A stretch of DNA of 64,000 bases from Nocardia sp. BMG51109 (GCF_000526215.1 NZ_JAFQ01000004.1:2418001-2482000); one strand, 5' to 3'. Shown: positions 44,296 through 52,687, counted from the stretch's first letter. The notes: generated by a model not told the origin, from the sequence alone. Translations and numbers: made by a program.

Positions 44296-46014
44296 ATGCC
44301 ACCACGGGCAGTGGATTATCTGGTGCAGGCCGTCGCGACCCTCGGGGTCCGGCACATCTTCGGCGTGGACGGCGCCAACATCGAGGACCTCTACGACGCG
44401 ATCTTCGACTCGCCCCACGACGTGACCGGTGTAGTGGCCAAGCACGAGTTCTCCGCCGCCACCATGGCCGACGGATACGCGCGATCCACCGCCGGACTCG
44501 GCGTCGTGTGCGCCACGTCCGGCGGCGGCGCCATGAATCTCGTTGCGGGGCTGGCGGAATCGTTCGCCGCGCGGGTGCCCGTGCTGGCGCTGGTCGGGCA
44601 GCAGCCGGCCGCGCTGGAAGGGCGGGGCGCCTTCCAGGATTCCAGCGGTCTTGCCGGGACCTTCGATGCCGCAAGGCTTTTCGAACAGATCACGCGGTAC
44701 TGCGCCCGGGTGGACGCGGTCGACGCGCTGCCCCGGCACCTGTCCCGGGCGGTGACGGCGGCCCGGCGGGGCGGCCCGGCGGTGCTGTTGCTGCCCAAGG
44801 ACGTTCAGCAGGCGGAGATCGGTGACCTGCCCCCGTTCGTCGCGCCGCGGCCGTCCACCGCCCGGGACGACGCCGGGCTGGACCGGGTGGTGGCCGAGCT
44901 GCATTCGGCCCGGGCCACCGGCAAGATCGTGATCATCGCCGGTGATCAGGTGGCCCGCGACGGCGCCCGCGACGAATTGCGGCACCTGGCAGCGGTATTG
45001 GATGCCGCGGTGGGCGTGGCCCCGGACGCCAAGGACGTCTACGGCCCCGACGAACCCGGATTCTGCGGCGTGTCCGGCACCATGGGTCACCCCGAACTCG
45101 TCGACGCCGTGCGGCGTTCGGCGCTGTGCCTGCTGGTCGGCACCCGCATGCCGGTCACGGCCCGGGCCGGGCTGGACGACGCGCTGCGCGGCCCCGCGCT
45201 GGCGAGCGTGGGCGCCGAACCGCCCTACCCGGCGTCGGTGCACGCCACCAGCGCCGACCTGAGGACGGCCCTCGCCGAACTCGCCGCATCCCAGGGCGCC
45301 ACCGAGCCCGAACCGGCGCCGCACCGCCCAAATCCCTCCGACGGTCCCTTCTTCGCCGCGGCGCGCCCGCGCGAGCTGACCCCGCTCGAGGTGCCCGCCG
45401 CCACCGGCCCCGGGCTGCGCTACCGGGACATCGTCGAAACTCTCAATGCCACCGTCGATCCCGGCACCGACGTCTTCGCCGACGCCGGCAATACGGGTGC
45501 GTCGGTGGTCCACCACCTGCGCCTCCCCCGTGGTGGCCGGTTCGTCGTCGCGCTGGGCATGGGCGGCATGGGGTACGCCTTCGGCGCCGGCATCGGCTCG
45601 GCCTTCGCGCGGCGGCGGCGCTCCGGCGGCGGCGTGCGGCGCACCCTGGTGGTCGCCGGGGACGGCGCATTCTTCATGCACGGCATGGAGATTCACACCG
45701 CGATCGAGCACGAGCTACCGGTGACGTTCCTGGTGTTCAACAACAACGCGCACGCCATGTGCGTCACCCGGGAACAGCTGTACTACGGAGATCGCTACAG
45801 CTTCAACCGATTCCAGCCCGCCCACCTCGGCGCGGGCGTGGCCGCCATGTTCCCGCGGCTGCCCTCGTACTCCCCCACCGGCACGGACGAACTCGCCGCC
45901 GTGCTGGACCACTGCTTCGAAACCACCGGGCCGTCGTTCGTCTCGATCGACTGCGACCCGGACGAGATCCCGCCGTTCGCTCCATTTCTCTCGATACCCA
46001 GGAGGAATCCGTGA
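44296..46014 (+). CDS. thiamine-diphosphate-dependent enzyme, acetolactate synthase-like
   Basis: 572 residues with the three-domain ThDP fold. N-terminal pyrimidine-binding domain with catalytic Glu E51 in VAKHEFSAATMADGYAR; central domain (about 190-330); C-terminal pyrophosphate domain with GDGAFFMHGMEIH and NNNAHAM, the GDG...NN metal motif. It should decarboxylate an alpha-keto acid and either release an aldehyde or ligate it to an acceptor. It is not an anabolic acetolactate synthase by context: no regulatory subunit or ilvC nearby. AAAGGAG lies 5 nt before ATG 44296. First gene of a four-gene coupled operon. Confidence 0.9.
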   Translation: MPPRAVDYLVQAVATLGVRHIFGVDGANIEDLYDAIFDSPHDVTGVVAKHEFSAATMADGYARSTAGLGVVCATSGGGAMNLVAGLAESFAARVPVLALVGQQPAALEGRGAFQDSSGLAGTFDAARLFEQITRYCARVDAVDALPRHLSRAVTAARRGGPAVLLLPKDVQQAEIGDLPPFVAPRPSTARDDAGLDRVVAELHSARATGKIVIIAGDQVARDGARDELRHLAAVLDAAVGVAPDAKDVYGPDEPGFCGVSGTMGHPELVDAVRRSALCLLVGTRMPVTARAGLDDALRGPALASVGAEPPYPASVHATSADLRTALAELAASQGATEPEPAPHRPNPSDGPFFAAARPRELTPLEVPAATGPGLRYRDIVETLNATVDPGTDVFADAGNTGASVVHHLRLPRGGRFVVALGMGGMGYAFGAGIGSAFARRRRSGGGVRRTLVVAGDGAFFMHGMEIHTAIEHELPVTFLVFNNNAHAMCVTREQLYYGDRYSFNRFQPAHLGAGVAAMFPRLPSYSPTGTDELAAVLDHCFETTGPSFVSIDCDPDEIPPFAPFLSIPRRNP

Positions 46015-46670
46015 CCACCAGTTCCCTGCCCGCGCTCAGCGATATTCCGCAGCAGGACATCCCCGAGATCCTGCGCATCGAGAACTCCGATCGCGAGGCC
46101 ACGACGCCGATCATCATGGACATGCTGCGGTCGGTGTATCCGCACGACCAGATCTACGGCGAGTACTGCCCGGTGCAGTCCTACATCGCCGCACCGCCGC
46201 GCGAGGTCTACGAGTATCTGGCCGACACCCGCAGCCTGGAGGAATGGACCTACAGCCTGCGCGGATTCGTCGAGACCGACGAGCCGGGGCTGTGGCTGGC
46301 CTACGACCGGCTGGGTTCGGAAACCGAGATCTACACCCGCACCGTCGCCAACCCGGACGCGCTGACCGTCGACTACCACTGCGCCTGGGACCAGGGCAAA
46401 CACCTGTGGATGATCTACCTGATGCGGGTGGTCGACGCCCAGGTGGTGTTCGACAAGCCGGGTTCGGTGGTGCTGTGGATGAACTGCCGCCACCCGTTCT
46501 ACGACGACAACCCCTACCCGGAGACCGCGCCGCCGAAGCGGCCGGTGTGGGTGGGTGACTTCTGGGACATGTTCTCCGCCGGTCATCAGCTGGAGATGAA
46601 CAACCTCAAGGCGATCTGTGAATACCGGGCGGCGCACGGCCTGCCCGTCACCCCCGACTGGATGAAGTGA
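46011..46670 (+). CDS. SRPBCC (START-like) family protein
   Basis: 219 residues. After a 60-residue polar N-terminus comes a START-type cavity domain: VQSYIAAPPREVYEYLADTRS, WTYSLRGFVETDEPGLWLAYD, LTVDYHCAWDQ and a C-terminal helix with SAGHQLEMNNLKAICEYRA. Such proteins act as cyclases/aromatases or lipid binders in biosynthetic clusters. GTG at 46011 overlaps the ThDP gene stop (GTGA) and has AGGAGG 5 nt upstream. Its substrate presumably comes from the ThDP or KASIII-like enzyme. Confidence 0.82.
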   Translation: MTTSSLPALSDIPQQDIPEILRIENSDREATTPIIMDMLRSVYPHDQIYGEYCPVQSYIAAPPREVYEYLADTRSLEEWTYSLRGFVETDEPGLWLAYDRLGSETEIYTRTVANPDALTVDYHCAWDQGKHLWMIYLMRVVDAQVVFDKPGSVVLWMNCRHPFYDDNPYPETAPPKRPVWVGDFWDMFSAGHQLEMNNLKAICEYRAAHGLPVTPDWMK

Positions 46671-46681
46671 GGCACGCGCCG

Positions 46682-47722
46682 ATGGATTTCACCGAACCCA
46701 CCCTGTCGCTGCCGCCGGTCAGCCTGGTCGACGTGGCCGGATATCTGCCCGGGGACCCGGTCGGCACCGAGTATTTCACGCAGTTCTCCCGTTCCGAGCG
46801 GATGGCCAAGAACGTGATGTTCCGGGCGCCCAAGGCCCGCCATCACGTCGATCGGGACGAGACGGCGGTCGACATGGTCGAGCGCGCCGTCGCGCCGTTG
46901 ATCGAACGTCATGGGGCACGGGTCGTTTCGGATGTCGACGTGGTGATCACCCATACCCAGCTGCCGACCAATCCGGTACTGGGCGCCGGGCCCGAGGTGG
47001 CCCGGCGGCTCGGGATGCGCCCGGGCTGGGTGCTCGACGTGCACAACGGCGGCTGTGCGGCATTCATCCACATGATGTCGCTGGCGCGGATGATCCTGCA
47101 GACCACCAGCGCCCGCAGCGCATTGATCGCGGCGGTCCAGAACACCGCGGGCCCGGTGTTCACGCAGAGCACCATCCGTGGGCTCGCCCAGGCCCCGGTG
47201 CCGGGCGACGGCTGCGGTGTCGGGCTGCTGATGAAGAACAACCGGGCGCCGATCCTGGACATCGAGGCCCGCACCTATCCCGAATTCGCCGGCGATATGG
47301 ACTTCGGCACCAACTCGGAGCGCAAGTACTGGGAGCCGGGGGAGGGGCAGGGCTGCGTCAGCTTCAACGAATCCAAGATCACCAAGGTGTTCGCGCGCGG
47401 CAACCGGCTGGTGCCCGAGGTGGCGCTGGCGGTCTGTGAACGGATCGGGATGAAGAGCCGCGACGTCGATACCTTCGTCACCAATCAACCCAACCGGTTG
47501 TTCCTGCGCAACTGGCACGACGCGCTGGAGCTGCCGGCGGAACGTCATCCCGACACCTTCGACCGGTGCGGAAACCTGTTCGCCGCGGGCATTCCCGTCA
47601 CGCTGGATGCCGAGAATCGGGCGGGCCGGCTGCGCAACGGCTCGGTGGTGCTGCTGTCGGCCTTCGCGCACGCCGGTGATTTCGCCGCCGCGGCCGCCGT
47701 GCGCTGGGGGGCCGCGGAATGA
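46682..47722 (+). CDS. KASIII-like (3-oxoacyl-ACP synthase III family) enzyme, altered active site
   Basis: 346 residues, thiolase fold. The nucleophile C125 lies in LDVHNGGCAAF, and N298 in DRCGNLFAAGIP matches the third catalytic residue. The usual PHQAN His is replaced: FVTNQPNR has N268. Loss of that His argues against normal decarboxylative condensation and for acyl transfer or another reaction. ATG at 46682 has GAGG 9 nt upstream, 11 bp after the SRPBCC stop. ATGA overlap with the next gene. Confidence 0.87.
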   Translation: MDFTEPTLSLPPVSLVDVAGYLPGDPVGTEYFTQFSRSERMAKNVMFRAPKARHHVDRDETAVDMVERAVAPLIERHGARVVSDVDVVITHTQLPTNPVLGAGPEVARRLGMRPGWVLDVHNGGCAAFIHMMSLARMILQTTSARSALIAAVQNTAGPVFTQSTIRGLAQAPVPGDGCGVGLLMKNNRAPILDIEARTYPEFAGDMDFGTNSERKYWEPGEGQGCVSFNESKITKVFARGNRLVPEVALAVCERIGMKSRDVDTFVTNQPNRLFLRNWHDALELPAERHPDTFDRCGNLFAAGIPVTLDAENRAGRLRNGSVVLLSAFAHAGDFAAAAAVRWGAAE

Positions 47723-48885
47723 GCGGCAACCGGTCCACCTCGGCCCGGCGCCCCTCGGCCCGGCAGTCGGTGCGGGCGCAGCACACGATGCCGCGACAGG
47801 TGACGAATCCGGTCCGCTTCGATCTGCGGCTGAGCGAAAACCCGTTTCCGCCACTGCCCTCGGTGGTCGAGGCGATGAACGGCACGCTGGCGCAGGCGAA
47901 CCGGTATCCGGAATTCCTGCCGCACCGGCTGCCGCGGCTGATCGCCGGGCAGGTGGGGGTGTCCGAGGACCAGATCGTGGTCGGCTCGGGGGCGACCGGC
48001 GTGGCACTGCAGATCATGCAGGCGCTGACCGCCCCGGGCGACGAGATGGTCCACGCGACACCGACCTTCGACGGCTACCCGATCCTGGCGGGGATGGCGG
48101 GGCTGAAGACCGTTGCGCTGCCGCTGGATTCGCGGGGCCGGCAGGACCTGTGGGCGCTGGCGCGGGCCGTCGGCGATCGCACCGGGCTGGTCGCGGTGTG
48201 CCGTCCGCACAACCCGACCGGCACCGTGGTCCCGGCCGCCGAACTCAAGGCATTCCTGTTCGGGATGCCGCGCGACGTGCCGGTGGTCCTGGACGAGGCC
48301 TACGTCGAATTCCTCGGCGCCGACGACACTCTCGACGCCGTCGGGCTGGTCTCCCGCTATCCGAATCTGCTGGTCCTGCGGACCTTCTCCAAGGCCTACG
48401 GGCTGGCCGGGCTGCGCATCGGCTACGCGATCGGTCAGACGGACCTGGTGCGCCGGGTGCGGCGGTTGCAGCTGCCGTTCGGGGTGCCCGAATCGGCGGT
48501 CACCGCGGTGACCGCCTCCTACGCCGCGCGGCGGGAGCTGGACGATCGGGTGCTGCGCATCACCACCGGGCGCGAGATGCTGCGAACGACGTTGCGCTGC
48601 CACGGTATCCGCGTGCCGCGCAGTCGCGCGAACTTCCTCTACCTGCCTGGTGCGGACGTCGCCGACCGGCTGGCCCGGGCAGGCATCGCGGCCAAGACCT
48701 ATCCGGACGGCAGTGCCCGGATCGCGGTCGGCGATCCGCTGTCGGACGCCGCGGTCCGGCGGGTGCTGACCGAGCACGCACCGGTCGGCGGACATCGGTT
48801 CCGGTCCCGGCGCGAGGACACCGGCATGTGCACCTACACCGTGCGATCCGAATCGACCGGGGACGGCGACGACCAGAAAAACTAG
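47719..48885 (+). CDS. PLP-dependent aminotransferase, HisC-like
   Basis: 388 residues, fold-type I class I/II. VRFDLRLSENPFPPLPSVVEAM, YPEFLPHRLPRLIA, RPHNPTG, VLDEAYVEF and the PLP-Lys block LRTFSKAYGLAGLRIGYA. The C-terminus extends about 30 residues beyond the HisC core with a polar tail (GMCTYTVRSES). No other his genes are nearby, so a role in amination of the operon's product is more likely than histidine synthesis. ATG overlaps the KASIII-like stop. Confidence 0.9.
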   Translation: MSGNRSTSARRPSARQSVRAQHTMPRQVTNPVRFDLRLSENPFPPLPSVVEAMNGTLAQANRYPEFLPHRLPRLIAGQVGVSEDQIVVGSGATGVALQIMQALTAPGDEMVHATPTFDGYPILAGMAGLKTVALPLDSRGRQDLWALARAVGDRTGLVAVCRPHNPTGTVVPAAELKAFLFGMPRDVPVVLDEAYVEFLGADDTLDAVGLVSRYPNLLVLRTFSKAYGLAGLRIGYAIGQTDLVRRVRRLQLPFGVPESAVTAVTASYAARRELDDRVLRITTGREMLRTTLRCHGIRVPRSRANFLYLPGADVADRLARAGIAAKTYPDGSARIAVGDPLSDAAVRRVLTEHAPVGGHRFRSRREDTGMCTYTVRSESTGDGDDQKN

Positions 48886-48910
48886 CAGCGCTGGACAGTG
48901 CCGTCGGGCG

Positions 48911-49121
48911 TTGCTACTCGGGTTCCTCACCCGCTACGCCGGCGTCGCCGAGCCGATCGACGAGGCGCAGAAGGCGGCCGCGCGATCGGGCGTGATTCCG
49001 CCGGACGCCCGTGCGCTGCACCAGAAATGGGACAGCGTCCTGGGCCTGCGGGTCGGTGCGCAGGGCATCGCCGTCGCGGCCCTGTGCACGACCCTGGCGC
49101 TGCTGCGAGAAATGCCGGGCA
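48911..49121 (+). pseudogene. possible remnant of a small membrane protein gene
   Basis: The frame through this spacer reads GFLTRYAGVAEPIDEAQ, then ALHQKWDSVLGLRVGAQG and IAVAALCTTLALLRE, a protein-like sequence resembling the tail of DUF1772-type membrane proteins. It has only a TTG start with no ribosome site and runs into the antisense end of the anti-sigma gene. Best read as a decayed fragment; weak evidence. Confidence 0.25.
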
Positions 49122-49916
49122 TCACAGGCTGCTCCGGAGCAACGCCTGATTGGATGCGGTGGAACGGATCTCGATGGAACGGATCTGATCCGGCGGGGCG
49201 GCGGTGGTGCCGTCGGGCGCCACGGTCTCGCCCGGCTGGGCCGTCCACTGCGCGATCATCGACTGGGTGCCGTCGGCGTGCAGTACCCACATCGAACCCT
49301 GCCACGTGTACTGCGTGGCGGACGGTGCGTAGCTGCACGTCATTTCGACCCGGGTGCCGTCGGGTACGGCCACCACCCGGAAACTGGCGGTGATCGGCGA
49401 GGGAACCACCGGATCCATGCTCCGCTCGGCCACCACCTGGGGAACGGCCGCCGGAGCGGGGCTCTCGCTCAGCGAGGTCGTCACCGGGATCGCGATGGCC
49501 GCCGCCGCGACGGCCGCGGCCACCGCCCCCGCGGCCGCGAGTGCCCGCCCGCGGCGGCGCTCCTCGCGCGCCCGGGTTGCCAAGCGGGACAGTGGTATAG
49601 GCGCGGGCATCGGCGCGGACGTGGGCATCGGCGCAGACGCCGCCGGGTGACCGAACGCACCCGGATCCTCGTACGCGGTCGGCTCGCCGGGTACCGAATC
49701 GACCAGCGACAGCGCCACACCGGCATTCACCTGCCCGAGCAACCCGGGCATCCCGGCCAGCTCCGCCACCGCCTCCCGGCACCGCGCGCACTGCGCCAGA
49801 TGCGCCTCGAATTCCCATCGTTCGGCACGGTCGAGGGCGCCGAGAACGTAAGGGGCATCCCACGTCGCGTACGCGTCGTCGCCGCCGGGCACCGCCGTTG
49901 GCGCCGTGTCCGTCAC
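49122..49916 (-). CDS. rslA: anti-sigma factor, RslA-like
   Basis: 264 residues. The N-terminal anti-sigma domain has the zinc motif H-x3-C-x2-C (FEAHLAQCARCREAV); one membrane helix (AAAGAVAAAVAAAAIAIPV) and an external C-terminal domain with YTWQGSMWVLHADG follow. In mycobacteria RslA holds SigL inactive and releases it on oxidation of this zinc site. GTG at 49916 overlaps the sigma stop (GTGA). Confidence 0.88.
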   Translation of the reverse strand: MTDTAPTAVPGGDDAYATWDAPYVLGALDRAERWEFEAHLAQCARCREAVAELAGMPGLLGQVNAGVALSLVDSVPGEPTAYEDPGAFGHPAASAPMPTSAPMPAPIPLSRLATRAREERRRGRALAAAGAVAAAVAAAAIAIPVTTSLSESPAPAAVPQVVAERSMDPVVPSPITASFRVVAVPDGTRVEMTCSYAPSATQYTWQGSMWVLHADGTQSMIAQWTAQPGETVAPDGTTAAPPDQIRSIEIRSTASNQALLRSSL

Positions 49917-50494
49917 TTCGTCACCCCCATCTCCTGTAGTGCCGAGCGCAGCGCGCGCATGCCGTAGTGCATCCGGGATTTCACCGTGCCCTCGGGGATG
50001 GCCAGTTCCGTCGCGATCTGCTGGGTCGACAGGCCACGGTAGTAGGCGCGCACGATCACCTCGCGGTGGTCGATGCTGAGCCGGGCGAGCGCATCCGTGA
50101 TCAGCCAGCCGTCCAAGGCGCGGTCCGCCTGGTCCGGGGTCGGCTGCTCGGGCGGCTTGTCGGTGCGGAACTCCCGGCGATGGCGGGCGCTGCGGTACTC
50201 GTCCACCACCATGTTGCGGGCCACGGTGAACAACCACGCCCGCGCCGAGGCGGTCGACTGATCGAGGACCTGCGGGCGTTGCCACGCCCGCAACAGCGTC
50301 TCCTGCACGATGTCCTCGGCCCGCCCCGAATCCCCGACGAGGCTGTAGGTGTAGCGCCACAGCGCCGCCGAGTGCTGGTCGTACAGCACCCGCAGCAGCT
50401 CCGCCTGAGCCGGGTCACCACCGACGGCCGGGAGTGCGGGAGCGCCGCCGCGAGACGGCTGGGTATCGGATCCGTCACTGGGCGAGCGTGCCAT
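49913..50494 (-). CDS. sigL: ECF RNA polymerase sigma factor, SigL-like
   Basis: 193 residues. Region 2 (LYDQHSAALWRYTYSLVGDS, AEDIVQETLLRAWQRP, ARAWLFTVARNMVVDEYRS) and region 4 (LSIDHREVIVRAYYRGLST, IPEGTVKSRMHYGMRALR), ending LQEMGVTK. This matches mycobacterial SigL nearly throughout as I recall it. SigL controls wall/envelope and polyketide genes. Upstream region not resolved into a promoter. Confidence 0.9.
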   Translation of the reverse strand: MARSPSDGSDTQPSRGGAPALPAVGGDPAQAELLRVLYDQHSAALWRYTYSLVGDSGRAEDIVQETLLRAWQRPQVLDQSTASARAWLFTVARNMVVDEYRSARHRREFRTDKPPEQPTPDQADRALDGWLITDALARLSIDHREVIVRAYYRGLSTQQIATELAIPEGTVKSRMHYGMRALRSALQEMGVTK

Positions 50495-50560
50495 ACGCTC
50501 GCCTGGTCGATCGTCGGATCACGGATCCGGAAATAGTGGCCACACTAGGCGTATACGTTT

Positions 50561-51175
50561 TCAGTTCCGTTCCAGTTCGATCGGATGCGTGGCCAGCATC
50601 GACAGCGGCAGCGGCTGTCGGCGCAGCACCTGAGCCCACAGGTCGGCGCGGCCGGCGATCGGGTCGCTCGGCAGGGCCGACAGCACGATCCAGTCGCCGC
50701 GCTCCAGCTCGCTCTCCAATTGCCCGAACGTCCAGCCCGCATAGCCAGCGAAGACACGGATACCCTCCACCATCGGCGCGATCACGTCCGGATCGGAATC
50801 CAGATCCAGCAGCGCCACCCGGCCGTCCACCCGGCGCAGGCCGGCGGACCGATCTATCGGGGTGCCCACCTTCACCGTGGCCAGGCACAGTGCCGCGTCG
50901 CGCTTCACCGGGCCGCCCAGGTACAGCGAACCTGGTGCGGCCGCCAGCTCGCCCCAGCGCGGTAGCACGTCCCCCACCGGCGTGTCGCTGGGCCGGTTGA
51001 TGACTACGCCGAGGCTGCCGGCGTCGTTGTGCTCGACGATGTACACGACGGTGCGCCGGAACGAGGGCTCGGTCAGATCGGTCGCCGAAACCAGCAGCGT
51101 GCCGGGCCGCACCACCTGTTCCTCGTGCTGGGATTCCCGTCCGAAGCGGTCGCCGTGTTCCTCTGCGCGTGCCAC
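50561..51175 (-). CDS. YqgE/AlgH family protein (DUF179)
   Basis: 204 residues. Family blocks: VRPGTLLVSATDLTEPSFRR, VYIVEHNDAGSLGVVINRP, LYLGGPVKRDAALCL, GYAGWTFGQLESELERGDWIV and PLSMLATHPIELERN. Conserved in mycobacteria (Rv0038 type); molecular function unknown. GTG at 51175 gives the usual length; ribosome site weak. Separated from sigL by 66 bp on the same strand. Confidence 0.88.
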   Translation of the reverse strand: MARAEEHGDRFGRESQHEEQVVRPGTLLVSATDLTEPSFRRTVVYIVEHNDAGSLGVVINRPSDTPVGDVLPRWGELAAAPGSLYLGGPVKRDAALCLATVKVGTPIDRSAGLRRVDGRVALLDLDSDPDVIAPMVEGIRVFAGYAGWTFGQLESELERGDWIVLSALPSDPIAGRADLWAQVLRRQPLPLSMLATHPIELERN

Positions 51176-51506
51176 CCCGTCATCATCGCACCGCTGTCGC
51201 CGAAACGGGACCGTGTTGGTTGCCGCGACTGCGCCACGGCGTGTTTCCGCGGTCTCGCGGTGCGGTTCCGGCGGGCCCCGTCCGGTCCACCGCCGGTTGC
51301 GCGCCGACCGTCGCGAACCGAGCCGCACCGGGATTCGGGAGGGGTTGCGCGGGAGCTTTTCGATCGGCCCGTGCCATAGTGATCGGTTGCCTCGCAATGG
51401 CCGCGGCGCCGGTGTCCGGACCGGCACGGACCGCGCCGGCGGTAGGGTGTAAGGCAAATCACAGGACCGTTTGGGTGCGTGGGCCGTTCTCGCTACTGTT
51501 TCCGGC
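51176..51506. other. 331-bp intergenic stretch
   Basis: Spacer between the divergent YqgE and acyltransferase genes. No coherent ORF or strong hairpin found; the last 15 bp contain the TACTGT box of the acyltransferase gene. Confidence 0.5.
51494..51499 (+). promoter_or_regulatory. candidate -10 box (TACTGT), leaderless acyltransferase gene
   Basis: TANNNT box 7 nt before ATG 51507, supporting this start over the upstream in-frame GTG. Confidence 0.4.
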
Positions 51507-52268
51507 ATGCAACACCCCGAGGTGGTCCTCGACAACTGCGATGCCGTGTACGAGTTCTATCGGGAGCACCGGCAGAATCGGTGGCAGGCCAAGGGCGCTT
51601 ACGCACTGCTGGCGCGGCGCTACCGGCCGCGGATCAGCTACGCCGACGGGGCCCGGGAGGGCCTGCGGGAGTTGGTGTCCCGGCGGCGCCCGCTGCTGAT
51701 CGCGATCAACCACCTCTCCGAACAGGATCCCTACACCGTGGCGGCCGCGGCCTGGCGCAGCGGATTGCGGCCGGTGATCGGGCGGGCCCGGGTGCTGGCC
51801 AAGGACGAGCTGTTCATCGATCCCGAACAGCGCCGCAAGGTCGACATGATGGGCGGCATTCCGGTGTTCCGCGGCAAGGATCACGGCCTGCGCGCGGTGA
51901 ACGCGGCGGGCCAGCGGATGATCGACGTCTGCGCCGAGCGGATGGCGCGCGGCGACGCCGTGGCGGTCTTTCCCGAGGGCACCTGCAACGATGTCGACCC
52001 CACCCGGGTGCAGGCGGTCGGCAGCGGCATCGGGCACATCGCGTTCCGCGCGATGAAGCTCGGCGCCCGCCCGGCCCTGGTCGGCCTCGGTCTCAGCTAC
52101 GGCCCGCGCCCCGACCCGACCGTGCCGCCGACCGGCGACGAGGCGAAGTCGGCCAGCTTCCATCTCGGCGTGCCGGTGGCCGAACTGCCCGCCCGCCCCG
52201 CCGAGATCGCCCGGGTGGTGCGCGAGAGCCTGCAGCGGGCGCTCGACGGAGCCGTCGCGGCCTACTGA
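51507..52268 (+). CDS. PlsC-type 1-acyl-glycerol-3-phosphate acyltransferase family
   Basis: 253 residues. Block I catalytic NHLSEQD (NHx4D), block II/III region DMMGGIPVFRGKD and FPEGTCNDVD. It resembles lysophospholipid acyltransferases of membrane lipid synthesis; specificity unknown. ATG at 51507 fits a leaderless transcript. The stop codon TGA lies inside the first unit of a 17-bp tandem repeat. Confidence 0.85.
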   Translation: MQHPEVVLDNCDAVYEFYREHRQNRWQAKGAYALLARRYRPRISYADGAREGLRELVSRRRPLLIAINHLSEQDPYTVAAAAWRSGLRPVIGRARVLAKDELFIDPEQRRKVDMMGGIPVFRGKDHGLRAVNAAGQRMIDVCAERMARGDAVAVFPEGTCNDVDPTRVQAVGSGIGHIAFRAMKLGARPALVGLGLSYGPRPDPTVPPTGDEAKSASFHLGVPVAELPARPAEIARVVRESLQRALDGAVAAY

Positions 52269-52341
52269 CAGAGGCGGCCTACTGACAGAGGCGGCCTACT
52301 GACAGAGGCGGCCTACTGACAGAGGCGGCCTACTGACAGAG
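52261..52341. repeat. 17-bp minisatellite, 4 full copies plus partial
   Basis: Unit CCTACTGACAGAGGCGG starts at 52261, 52278, 52295 and 52312; a fifth partial copy (13 bp) starts at 52329 and is joined to TCTGTC, forming a small GACAGA/TCTGTC hairpin. All four full copies are identical. The first unit contains the acyltransferase stop, so copy-number change cannot alter that protein. Confidence 0.95.
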
Positions 52342-52369
52342 TCTGTCGCGGCCTACTCGCGGAGCCGGC

Positions 52370-52681
52370 TCATTCGGGCAGCCCGAACCGTTCGCGCGCC
52401 CATTGCGGGACCAGCGCCACGTACTCCGGCCTGGTCTCCACGAAGCGGTGCACCATCGGGCACAGCGGCAGGATTCCGTACCCCTCGTCGCGGCTGGCGT
52501 CGAGGGCGGCGTGGACCAGCGTGCGCCCGTAGCCCTGGCCCCCGTAGCGGGAATAGATCTCGGTGTGGACGAAGGCGCGCTCGGCGGCGGTGTCCTGATA
52601 TTCCGCGATGCCGGCGAGTCCGTCGTCCACATAGATCTCGAAACGATCGAGCTCCTTGTTGTTGCGCACATCGGTCGACAT
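52370..52681 (-). CDS. small GNAT-like N-acetyltransferase (NATD1/YjdJ type)
   Basis: 103 residues. FEIYVDDGLAGIAEYQD, FVHTEIYSRYGGQGYGRTLVHAAL (acetyl-CoA loop RYGGQGYG) and LPLCPMVHRFVETRPEY, the last being the family-typical Cys/Pro segment. ATG at 52681 lies 6 nt after a TAGCGT box. These short GNATs may act on small electrophiles or protein ends; substrate unknown. Confidence 0.9.
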   Translation of the reverse strand: MSTDVRNNKELDRFEIYVDDGLAGIAEYQDTAAERAFVHTEIYSRYGGQGYGRTLVHAALDASRDEGYGILPLCPMVHRFVETRPEYVALVPQWARERFGLPE

Positions 52682-52687
52682 GGTTCG

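Noticed and set aside
48826..48885. Short peptide MCTYTVRSES... as a possible RiPP precursor
   Set aside because: It is in frame with and inseparable from the aminotransferase C-terminus, has no ribosome site of its own and no modification enzyme pattern nearby.
46586..48930. Two long minus-strand frames opposite the KASIII-like and aminotransferase genes
   Set aside because: No motifs; the plus strand carries intact catalytic motifs and coupled starts.
44132..50557. GTATAC-type palindromes near sigL (50550-50557) as further EXLDI sites
   Set aside because: Only an 8-bp match without the 7+2+7 structure; too short to claim a link.
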